Shown: positions 54,598 through 64,000 of the stretch, piece by piece
Layout: each line of letters begins with the position of its first letter
Numbering within the stretch: the stretch's first letter is position 1
Origin: Girardinichthys multiradiatus
Lineage: Eukaryota; Chordata; Actinopteri; Cyprinodontiformes; Goodeidae
Assembly: GCF_021462225.1 (NCBI RefSeq)
Contig: NC_061801.1
Coordinates: 5,390,125-5,454,124 of the forward strand
Length of the DNA: 64,000 nucleotides
Direction of reading: 5' to 3'
Position numbers and translations under genes: made by a program
Notes under the pieces: model-generated
Database searches by the model: none
Seen by the model: the letters and a program-made list of their open reading frames with translations, nothing else
Told to the model about the DNA's origin: nothing

Positions 54598-56959
54598 CTA
54601 CAGCAAGAAAAAAAGTTACTGTGAGGTCAAATAATTGAAGTTAAAAACCTCTGCCATATGGTAGAGTGATTGCCAACAAATCTTCAACCAGTCAAAGTGT
54701 ATTTTGTTATAATCAAATTATTTATCACTAAGCTATAAGCAAATAGTGAGACTTCCTCTTCCAAGAGATATAACCATTAAGGAAAAGGGAATATCTCAAA
54801 AATAAGTGTACCCTTAAGCCTGAACTGTTAAAACGTTAATGTGTCCTGCAAGATCTAAATGTGTTCCTGCTACTGCCTGAGAGACAGGATAGGAGGAGAG
54901 AGAAAATAGCCCTGAGAGACAGAGACAAGTGTGCAATGTGAAGACAAATTAGATGAAACCCAGTAATATCAATATTGTGAAAAAGGAAAAGAAAACCTCT
55001 TTTAATGTTAGGGACATATTTGGAACAACGACCCAAACATTGAGCAGAATAGAGGGTAGGGCCAGTGACTTACCTGTTCTAACTGCCCCTTTAGTGAACC
55101 TAATGGACCAATTAATGTGATTGCTCTGACTACAACTATAAGCCTGTTTTCTCCAATCATGTTCCGAACTGAAGTACCCTTTTGGGTACGAAGCAAAATG
55201 GCTTCAAGACAAAAAGAGAACGCATCGCTTTGGAACCATCAGAAAACAATCCCATGAGTTAACATTTTGAATTGGTGCAACAAAAAAAAGTAAATGAAAC
55301 TTTTTAGATGCCTTACAGTAAAGTTTGTTATCCATACAATGAATATCCAAACTTATTGCCGTCTCCAAATAAACACAGGAAGAATAAATCACACAGAGAT
55401 CTCATTGCGATTTCACGGGTGTGTTTGTTCTCTACTCATCAGCTGACATATAACAACAACACATCATCAATGCAGAGGCCTTACTGAGCCAGCGGCGGAT
55501 GCTGGTCTTTCAAGGAGGGGAAGCTCAATTTCAAGATCGCTGATTCGCTCATTTTGCTGTCAATCAAAAAGGGGCTCAGCCTCAGACAGATCATCCAATC
55601 ATCATGCAGAAGCTGAGCGTCCGGGCCAGCCAAGGCCAGCCCACTGCCCCATAGAGCCCCAGAGACGCTGAGCGTCCGATGGGCGGGACAAAGCCCAGCA
55701 TTTGAACTCACTGTTTAAAGCTGTGAAGCTGCGGGAATGAGTGAGAGGAAAGCCGCGTCGTTACCAGAGATAAGAAGCTGATTCTGAACAAATGTTGAGC
55801 GCGTTGTAGCGCATATTTAGTCAATGACATGAACACACAACAGTATATATTTGATCAATTATTTTTTGACATTTTACGGGAAGCTGAGCTTCCCTTGTAG
55901 TCTTAGAGCAATCGCCAATGTACTAAGCCAACCATGAAAACACTCAGTCAGTTAATGACACCAGGATGACATCTTCACTAGGTTAGTGTGTTTAAGGCGG
56001 TATTAAAAATAAGTATGTACACTGGACTGCACTACTCTACTACTGTTTAGGAGCAATGAGTGGGGGTTGCGGTGTATTTAAAGTTAGCAAAACAGAAAGG
56101 AGAAGAACGCGTGCGTGTGTGTGTGTGTGTGTGTGTGCATTCAGTGACAGAGCTGATATATCACACAAGGTGATAACAACGTATGCACCTTGTTCCTGGC
56201 GGTGCTCCTATATGATTGATTGTGTTTGCAACTTCTGGTAAAATAGCAATAGTTACAGTAAAGTTGTTTGTTTTGGTACCTAGATGTACTCAGTGATATT
56301 TATTTTTTAAGTAACTGGATTGCAGTTTAGTGATTTTTTTTATCTGTTTTGATAATCAGTTGCTTACGGACATATCTGAGATTTGCAGGGACATAAAGAC
56401 TTGCTGCGTTCGTCGTGACGAAGCTTAACGTGGCTTCAGCTAGTGCTTTAAACATGCATCAAAAGTGAAACGAGGTTGTTGTTGATATCAGTGGATTATT
56501 TCAATATGGAAAATAAACTTAAAAACTGTATGTGTAAAGTTATGTGTACCTGTCCAGATTTCGGAAGACAGCAGTTAGTGTGTAGAAGTTAGGATACAGG
56601 TCGCCACTCCATCACAGGACAACACACAGACCTACAGGGCAAACAACTTTTCATGCACACAGTCGCATTTAATGCAAATGTACAATCTCAATTATTACCC
56701 AGTTTGCACATTTGAGAGAAGAAATTATAGTACTTAACACATGGGCCAGGCCCTGGCACTGGCCATGTTTTAAAGTCAGTGTACAAAAACTAATTACAGA
56801 GTTTTACAGAATAATATATTTCAAATTTTAGATTTATATACAATAATTTATATAACATATATGTTTTTCAGATTTTTTATCCATATAAACATCTTTGTAG
56901 GGGTGGGTTGGCCAAGTGCATCTTCTTTCCCTAGAACAATAGTTCCTCCCTCCAGCAAC
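54598..56959. other. Upstream crb2 intron or 5' region
   Basis: No exon found. At 55869-55895 GGGAAGCTGAGCTTCCC is a short palindrome, and a related GGGGAAGCTCAATTT at 55517 in opposite sense may mark a small decayed DNA element. Confidence 0.45.
56111..56138. repeat. (GT)n microsatellite
   Basis: Simple dinucleotide run. Shorter GT runs lie at 13076-13094 and 53867-53884. Confidence 0.95.
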
Positions 56960-58265
56960 AGAAGATATATATATATAGTCGTACTTGTCGTCTTCTGCTT
57001 TATCCGGGACCGGGTGGCAGGGGCAGCAGACTCAGCAGAGACACCCAGACGTCCCTCTCCCCAGACACCTCCTCCAGCTCCTCTGGGGGGAGTCCAAGGC
57101 GTTCCCAGGCCGGCTGAGAGACGTAGTCCCTTCAGCGTGTCCTGGGGCGTGTCCTGGCTCTCCTCTCAGAGGGACGTGCCTGAAACACCTCCCATGGAAG
57201 GCGTCCAGGAGGCATCCGGTATAGATGCCCGAGCCACCTCAAGTGGCTCCTCCGGATGTGGAGGAGCAGCGGCTCTACTCCGAGCCCCTCCCGGATGGCC
57301 GAGCTCCTCACCCTATATCTAAGGGAGTGCCCGGCCACCCTACGGAAGAAGCTCATTTTAGCCGCTTGTATCTGAGATCTCGTTCTTTAGGTCATGACCC
57401 AAAGTTTATGGCCATAGGTAAGGGTAGGAACGTAGACTGACCGGTAAATCGAGAGCTTCGCTTTTCGGCTCAGCTCTCTTTTCACCACAATGGACCGGCA
57501 CAGTACCTCCATTACTGCGGCAGCCGCGCCAATCCGTCTGTCGATCTCCTGCTCCATTCTTCCCTCACTCGTGAACAAGACCCCGAGATTCTTGAACTCC
57601 TCCACTTGAGGCTGGAACTACCCTCCAACCTGAAGAGGACAAGCCACCCTTTTCCGGTCGAGAACCATGGCCTCGGACTTGGAGGAGCTGATCTTCATCC
57701 CAGCCGCTTCACACTCGGCTGTGAACTGCCCCAGCGCATGCTGTAGGTTTTGGCTAGAGGGGGCCAGCAGGACCAGAAATCCTGTCCATAAAACAGGACC
57801 GGTGAGAAGGAGCAGCCCTGCTGGAGTCCAACATGCACCGGGAACAGGTGCAGCTTAGTGCCGGCAATGCGGACCAAACTCCTGCTCCGCTTGTACAGAG
57901 ACCGGATGGCCCCTAGTAAAGGGCCCCCGATTCCATAGTCCTGGAGCACCCCCCACAGGGCATCACGAGGGACACAGTCGAATGCTTTCTCCAGGTCCAC
58001 AAAATGATGTGGACCGGTTGGTCAAAACTCCCATGAACACTCGAGTACCCTGTAGAGGGTATAGAGCTGGTGCAGAGTTCTACGGCCGGCACAAAAGCCA
58101 CACTGCTCCTTCTGAAGCCGAGGTTTGACTATCGGGCGGCTCTCTTCTCCAATACCCTGGTGTAGGCCTTACCAGGGAGGCTGAGGAGTGTGATCCCCCT
58201 GTAGTTGGAACACACCCTCCGGTCACCCTTCTTATGAAAGGGGACCACCACCCAAGTTATAGATA
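56960..58265 (-). mobile_element. RTE/Rex-like LINE 3' part, broken
   Basis: Minus-strand pieces of reverse transcriptase in order: MDLEKAFDCVPRDALWGVLQ (58000), SLYKRSRSLVRIAGTK, MEEFKNLGVLFTSEGRMEQE (57605), LSIYRSVYVPTLTYGHKLWV, and MSFFRRVAGHSLRYRVRSSA then HLRWLGHLYRMPPGRLPWEV (57356). Frames change several times. The 3' end is near 56960 by TATATATA. Confidence 0.8.
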
Positions 58266-58469
58266 ATTTCTATATCTTTTTCTTTCTGTTTTAACTGGCT
58301 CGCCATCACAACCAGGCCAGTGCAGGTTGAGATAAGACGTTTTATTGCACCTGCATGGAAATTTGGCTTGTAAACTGCAAACATATATCACAGATATGAA
58401 GCAGCAGAAAACTGATCAACTGCCCCGGCAGTCTGTGAGAACACAGATAGGGACCTAAAAAAGGATTTA

Positions 58470-60079
58470 CAGGTCCTTCTCAAAATATTAGCATATTGTG
58501 ATAAAGTTCATTATTTTCCATAATGTCATGATGAAAATGTAACATTCATATATTTTAGATTCATTGCACACTAACTGAAATATTTCAGGTCTTTTATTGT
58601 CTTAATACGGATGATTTTGGCATACAGCTCATGAAAACCCAAAATTCCTATCTCACAAAATTAGCATATTTCATCCGACCAATAAAAGAAAAGTGTTTTT
58701 AATACAAAAAACGTCAACCTTCAAATAATCATGTACACTTATGCACTCAATACTTGGTCGGGAATCCTTTTGCAGAAATGACTGCTTCAATGCGGCGTGG
58801 CATGGAGGCAATCAGCCTGTGGCACTGCTGAGGTCTTATGGAGGCCCAGGATGCTTCAATAGCGGCCTTTAGCTCATCCAGAGTGTTGGGTCTTGAGTCT
58901 CTCAACGTTCTCTTCACAATATCCCACAGATTCTCTATGGGGTTCAGGTCAGGAGAGTTGGCAGGCCAATTGAGCACAGTGATACCATGGTCAGTAAACC
59001 ATTTACCAGTGGTTTTGGCACTGTGAGCAGGTGCCAAGTCGTGCTGAAAAATGAAATCTTCATCTCCATAAAGCTTTTCAGCAGATGGAAGCATGAAGTG
59101 CTCCAAAATCTCCTGATAGCTAGCTGCATTGACCCTGCCCTTGATAAAACACAGTGGACCAACACCAGCAGCTGACACGGCACCCCAGACCATCACTGAC
59201 TGTGAGTACTTGACACTGGACTTCTGGCATTTTGGCATTTCCTTCTCCCCAGTCTTCCTCCAGACTCTGGCACCTTGATTTCCGAATGACATGCAGAATT
59301 TGCTTTCATCTGAAAAAAGTACTTTGGACCACTGAGCAACAGTCCAGTGCTGCTTCTCTGTAGCCCAGGTCAGGCGCTTCTGCCGCTGTTTCTGGTTCAA
59401 AAGTGGCTTGACCTGGGGAATGCGGCACCTGTAGCCCATTTCCTGCACACGCCTGTGCACGGTGGCTCTGGATGTTTCTACTCCAGACTCAGTCCACTGC
59501 TTCCGCAGGTCCCCCAAGGTCTGGAATCAGCCCTTCTCCACAATCTTCCTCAGGGTCCGGTCACCTCTTCTCGTTGTGCAGCGTTTTCTGCCACACTTTT
59601 TCCTTCCCACAGACTTCCCACTGAGGTGCCTTGATACAGCACTCTGGGAACAGCCTATTCGTTCAGAAATTTCTTTCTGTGTCTTACCCTCTTGCTTGAG
59701 GGTGTCAATAGTGGCCTTCTGGACAGCAGTCAGGTTGGCAGTCTTACCCATGATTGGGGTTTTGAGTGATGAACCAGGCTGGGAGTTTTAAAGGCCCCAG
59801 GAATCTTTTGCAGGTGTTTAGAGTTAACTCGTTGATTCAGATGATTATGTTCATAGCTCGTTTAGAGACCCTTTTAATGATATGCTAATTTTGTGAGATA
59901 GGAATTTTGGGTTTTCATGAGCTGTATGCCAAAATCATCCATATTAAGACAATAAAAGACCTGAAATATTTCAGTTAGTGTGCAATGAATCTAAAATATA
60001 TGAATGTTAAATTTTCATCATGACATTATGGAAAATAATGAACTTTATCACAATATGCTAATATTTTGAGAAGGACCTG
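58470..60079 (-). mobile_element. Tc1-like transposon, full length (1610 bp)
   Basis: Complete relative of the split element at 13692-31172. Both long inverted ends are present, with TA at 58468-58469 and 60080-60081. It supplies the empty-site sequence for the Polinton insertion. Confidence 0.94.
58747..59751 (-). pseudogene. Tc1 transposase with a single in-frame TGA
   Basis: Reads MGKTANLTAVQKATIDTLKQ at 59751 to FPTKY* at 58747, about 334 codons, normal for Tc1. The only break is TGA at 59524-59526 after EKG, where the sister copy has a CGA Arg codon. HTH (RIGCSQSAVSRHLSGKS), catalytic SDESKF, QHDLAPAHS and SPDLNPIEN are all present. A nearly intact transposase. Confidence 0.9.
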
Positions 60080-60081
60080 TA

Positions 60082-60150
60082 TTGTCTTTCTTTCTTTATC
60101 GATTGATCTGTCTGTCTGTCTATCTGATTGATTGAGCGATTGATTGATTA
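60082..60150. repeat. Compound simple repeat next to Tc1
   Basis: Mixed TTTC, TCTG and GATT units start immediately after the TA at the Tc1 right end. Confidence 0.85.
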
Positions 60151-62879
60151 CCACTCTCATAAATCCAGGTGACTATTTCACCTCCGACAGCCAAGCTTTA
60201 GCTGCATATCAGAGGCAGGGAATGAAACACTTGGGATATTTTGTGTACCTGTACCTTCACCATATGCACCAGGAGTAGGAGAGTTAGCCCTGCTGCTACT
60301 TGCAGGAGAGGAAGTTCTGCCATCAAAACGAAATTCAGCGCTTTTAAAAACCTGAGATATCCCTTGCCTGCTTTCCAGGTTTTAGTTGCATGTTTTTCTG
60401 TCCGGTTTCTTTCCGCTGTTGGGAGCGTGTGTTGACCTGCTTGCGAGCGTACCTAACTCAGCGTGTCAGTGTCGACACAGAGTATGAGGAGTGTTTAGAC
60501 TCAACTTTGGACATAGAAAGTAGAGTAGCAACGATGTAGGGACAGAAATCGCTCACGACGTGATCTAATAAAATGAATGACATCAACTATGGAAACGTAG
60601 TATTACTACCTTGTTGGCGGGGAGGGGTGCCCCACTTGAATAAGGGCTCAATAAACAGACATTTAAAAAAATAATCAGCAACAGAACACTTAACAAAAAT
60701 AATATTCAGGCTACCTATATGAGTTTTTTTTTCATCATTTAACTGAGCTCTAATACTACACCTGAGCCTGCTTGTCCTTGATAAACCTTTATAGATCAGC
60801 AGAGTGGAAACAGCTATTTATATGAAACATTTAATAATAACTTTCAGCAAATTCATGCAGTTAAGAGTTCATTTATGTGGTTAAAAACACATTAAAATGT
60901 AAGGGGGGAACTTATTTTGTGTTCCGCATGACACATTGTTGCCCACTGGGGGAAGTTTGGCTGGTGTACAAAAGGAAGCCACACAGAATATTCTACCTGA
61001 TATACCTGCAAGAGACTGGTCACAAGAAGTTTCCTCAGTTGGCAAAATTATAGTTTTGTGTGTGGGAAGAAGCTGTATTAATCATTTTTTGATGCGGCCA
61101 ATGAGGTACAATTTTATTGTTTTATTTGTATCTTTTATTTATGTAGATTCTATATTTTCCTTGAGCTAGTGTAGGGTTATGTTTCCTTTCTTAGTTCTGA
61201 CGGCATTTTCGGGGCATCCTTAAGACATGTAAAGACATGTTGTCCGCAACAAATGTCTGTTGAAACCCAAGAACGATGTTGAGCCTTGATTGAGCTCGAG
61301 AGGAATAACAGCCCTGCTTTAGTCTTTCCCATCTGTAGTTGTTTTATTGTTCCTTTTTTTCTCTTTTGGTTGATAGAAGGTACCCCCTGCAATGTGCTTA
61401 CCTACCAATAGGGGTACGACTTCTTTGGATGCCAACTTTTTCCAGTCAGAGAGCGTAATTTTACTCTATCATTGTTCCTGTATTGTATTTTATATTTTGT
61501 TGCTGTTATATTAGTTTTCTTGTTTTTTTACCCTAGCTGTGAAAACTTTGCTAAAAATACATGAGACAAATAAAAAGAAAAAAATATTTGGAAGACTTTT
61601 TCTTTTTATTATCTCATTAGTTTTACTTCATTACTAATAATGGACTTTTACTCCACCACCACACGACTTAACTAAAAGAAGATTTATTTTCTAATGGGAT
61701 GCTAATTGTTCTGATCTCCTTTTGGTTTTATTCTTACATTCACATGAAGGAGCTAAGTAAATTGAAGGAATAAGACAAAGTAGCCACACCAGCTGTTAGT
61801 ACTGACTTTGGACTCAATTAGTTCTCATGTCTGGCCCAACTTTTGCTGACTAATTTAGCAGCCATGCCTCTGTAATAAGATTTTACATGAAAGAATGCAT
61901 ATTATACACAACACCACACAGCAGCAGATAAAGAGTAAGGATGATTATTTTTGCACATTGTTAATCATACTATCTTCTAAGCCAGGCATCTGTGTCTGTA
62001 CAGAAGATAAAGTTGTATTTCTCCCACTACAATGGCAGTGGTCAAACTGTCATTGTGAAGGATATCATGTAAACCAATGATCTTTTTTTGTGGACAGAAG
62101 TGTGTATAACTGCACATTTTTGCAATGGAAACAGTCTTTTTTATATATTCTATTTTTACAAATTTTATTCATTTCTTGGAAATCTGCTTTAAGACTGTGA
62201 CCTGTTCTTCCCCATTCAGGACAGAAGGATAATGTCATTTCCAATTCTGGTTAAGATGCATCCTACCTCCAGTCTGATGTAGAGACACTAACTAAGTTTG
62301 AAATTTCACAGATTACTGTGGGCTTCAGCAGGGGGGTGAGCCACCTGCACAGTGAAAGAATTACACGCGGTTGCCTGGAGTTTTAAGATTAGATCCAAAT
62401 CATGTAAGAAGGTGTAAGAAGGGTTTTAGGAATGTTTATAGTAAATGATTGGGATTCTCACTTGAAAGTAAACTTCAAGGCTCCTTAATGCAATATCGTG
62501 CAATGATCAACCATGTTGGCTCAGGAGCAGAGCAATCTACCAGCCTGGAGGTTAGTGTTTAACTTCAATTTACACCTCCACAAGTAAAAAGAACAGCCTG
62601 GATGAACTGTCCCTGTTGTACCAGGCGTTGAGTGGTTTCCAGTATGAATGTATGCCAAGGTTTTAATAAGTTCCAGTTTCAAAACCATAAACGTTTTCCA
62701 TCATGCGACTCCTAGCTTAAAGTTCTTTTAATAAGATGCCAGAGAAAGATCCGGAGTGGATTAAGTTTTCTACAACTGCTCCTTCCCCCTCTTGTTGTCC
62801 CTCAATGCCAGTCACCTGACAAAAAGAAGGCTCCAACAGTTTTCTATCCCGTACAAAAAAGACAAATTTGGGGAATGGT
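60151..62879. other. Upstream noncoding region
   Basis: AT-rich with no recognised gene. A short minus-strand signal-peptide-like frame at 60255-60323 is noted but not accepted as crb2 exon 1. Confidence 0.5.
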
Positions 62880-64000
62880 GGTGGGGCAGGGGTAAACCAT
62901 GCGACCCACGGAGGCTACCATCCTCAACGCACCCGTCACAGGTTCGAGTCCTGGCCGTTGACCTTTGCTGCATGTGTTCCCCTCTCACTTTTCAACCAAT
63001 TTCCTGTCAGTCAACTTACAAAACCCCTCTTTGAACCGCCACCTTGACTAGATGGAAGGGTTTGAGTGCTCAAATGATCCTAGAGGCCCCTGGTAGGGTC
63101 TCCCATGGCAAACAGGCTCAAGGTGACGGGTCAGACAAAGCGCGGTTGAAGACACCTTCACGAGGACCACAAAATTGAGGCATGTTACGCCGCACGTTAC
63201 GACAGAGCTGGAGTCCCATCCTGGAGCCAGGCCTCGGGTCAGGACTTGTCAGAGAGTGCCTGGTGGCTTGGTTGCTCCTCGCGGGACCCGGCCAGGCCAA
63301 GCCCGAACAAGAGACGGGAGGCCATCCCCCAGTGGGTCCACCACCTGTAGGGGGAACCAGGAGGGACCCGTGCAAAGAGGATTGGGCAGCGGTTGAAGGT
63401 GGAGACCTCGGCGGCTTTATCTCCGAATGCTTAGGCTGGCTCTAGGGATATGGAATCTCACCTCGTTGGGCGAGAAGGAGCCAGAGTTTGTGAGGGAGGT
63501 CAAGAGATATCGACTAGAAATAGTCGGGCTCGCCTCCAGTGGGCTCTGGAACCCATCTCCTTGAGAGGGGCTGGACTCTCTTCTACTCTGGAGTGGCCCA
63601 CGGGGAGTGTCGACAGGCTGTGGTGGGTTTGCTCATTGCCCCCCAGCTCAGCCATCTTGTGTTGGGGTTTACCCCAGTGGATGAGAGGGTCGCATCCCTA
63701 CGCCTTTGGGTTGGGGAAAGGTCTCTGACTGTTGTCGGCCTACGGGCCGACAGTAGTGCGGAGTACCCGGCCTTCTTGGCATCCCTGTCTGGGGTGCTAG
63801 GTAGTACCCCTCCCAGGAACTCCATTATTCTGCTGGGGGACTTCAACGCCCACGTGGGAAATGACAGTGACACCTGGAGAGGCGTGATCGGGAGGAATGG
63901 CCTCCCCGATCTGAATCCGGGTGGTGTTTCGTTATTGGACTTCTGTGCTATTCACGGATTGTCCATAATGAGCACCATGTTCAAGCATAAGGGTGTTCAT
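62880..64000 (+). mobile_element. RTE/Rex-like LINE 5' part with endonuclease, runs off the window
   Basis: In 63600-64000 the plus strand encodes an apurinic-type endonuclease ([20 protein letters not shown], then [20 protein letters not shown]), the family nick-maker for LINE insertion. Upstream is GC-rich with no clear start. The opposite orientation to 56960-58265 makes these separate copies. Confidence 0.75.
62893..62965 (+). repeat. tRNA-derived-like segment
   Basis: Contains a Pol III B-box-like GGTTCGAGTCC at 62940-62950, with a loose A-box-like region upstream. Probably a SINE head or LINE 5' end; no fold was verified. Confidence 0.35.

Noticed and set aside
60255..60323. Minus-strand 23-codon frame beginning MAELPLLQVAAGLTLLLLV, like a signal peptide, followed by a donor
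   Set aside because: It ends phase 0, while the exon at 54597 needs a phase-1 partner. Without an extra exon it would shift the frame, so it is not accepted as crb2 exon 1.

Overview
The window is nuclear DNA from a ray-finned fish, probably a teleost. The evidence is a vertebrate multi-exon crumbs gene with GT-AG introns, together with several teleost-type Tc1, L2-like and RTE/Rex-like repeats. No rRNA, CRISPR or bacterial-style operon is present.

Host gene. Ten exons of a crumbs polarity gene, best matched to crb2, lie on the minus strand from 54597 (5') to 6556 (3'). They encode EGF repeats and three laminin-G domains. Every junction keeps the reading frame. The signal-peptide exon and the transmembrane/cytoplasmic 3' exons were not found and probably lie outside the window or were missed. 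The introns are packed with transposons.

Main find. The intron between the exons at 32050-32621 and 12254-12419 carries a nearly complete 15.9-kb Polinton/Maverick (adintovirus-like) element at 14599-30462. It has inverted terminal repeats of 212-234 bp and a target duplication GTGTCA. It is inserted inside the transposase gene of a Tc1 transposon (13692-31172). All hallmark genes are recognisable: protein-primed DNA polymerase, packaging ATPase, adenain-like protease, double-jelly-roll major capsid protein, penton-like minor capsid protein, basic core protein and chromodomain integrase. Left-half genes run rightward and right-half genes run leftward, meeting at a shared bidirectional poly(A) site near 23370. 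The left end also carries a seven-exon gene whose six introns are all phase 1 (261 codons, unknown function). The right end carries two unrecognised proteins. Visible damage is light: two in-frame TAGs in the polymerase and one TGA in an accessory gene.

Other mobile DNA. There are six Tc1-like copies or fragments of four families: 1301-2416, 5163-6381, 10496-11595, 13692-31172 (split), 33293-34693 and 58470-60079. A hAT-like element at 4510-6515 hosts one Tc1 copy and an L2-type tail. An L2-like LINE at 33006-35370 is interrupted by a second retroposon tail, which is itself interrupted by a Tc1. RTE/Rex-like LINE pieces lie at 56960-58265 and 62880-64000, and an endogenous-retrovirus remnant with an LTR lies at 50150-52311. 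Abundant SINE-like repeats fill much of the rest.
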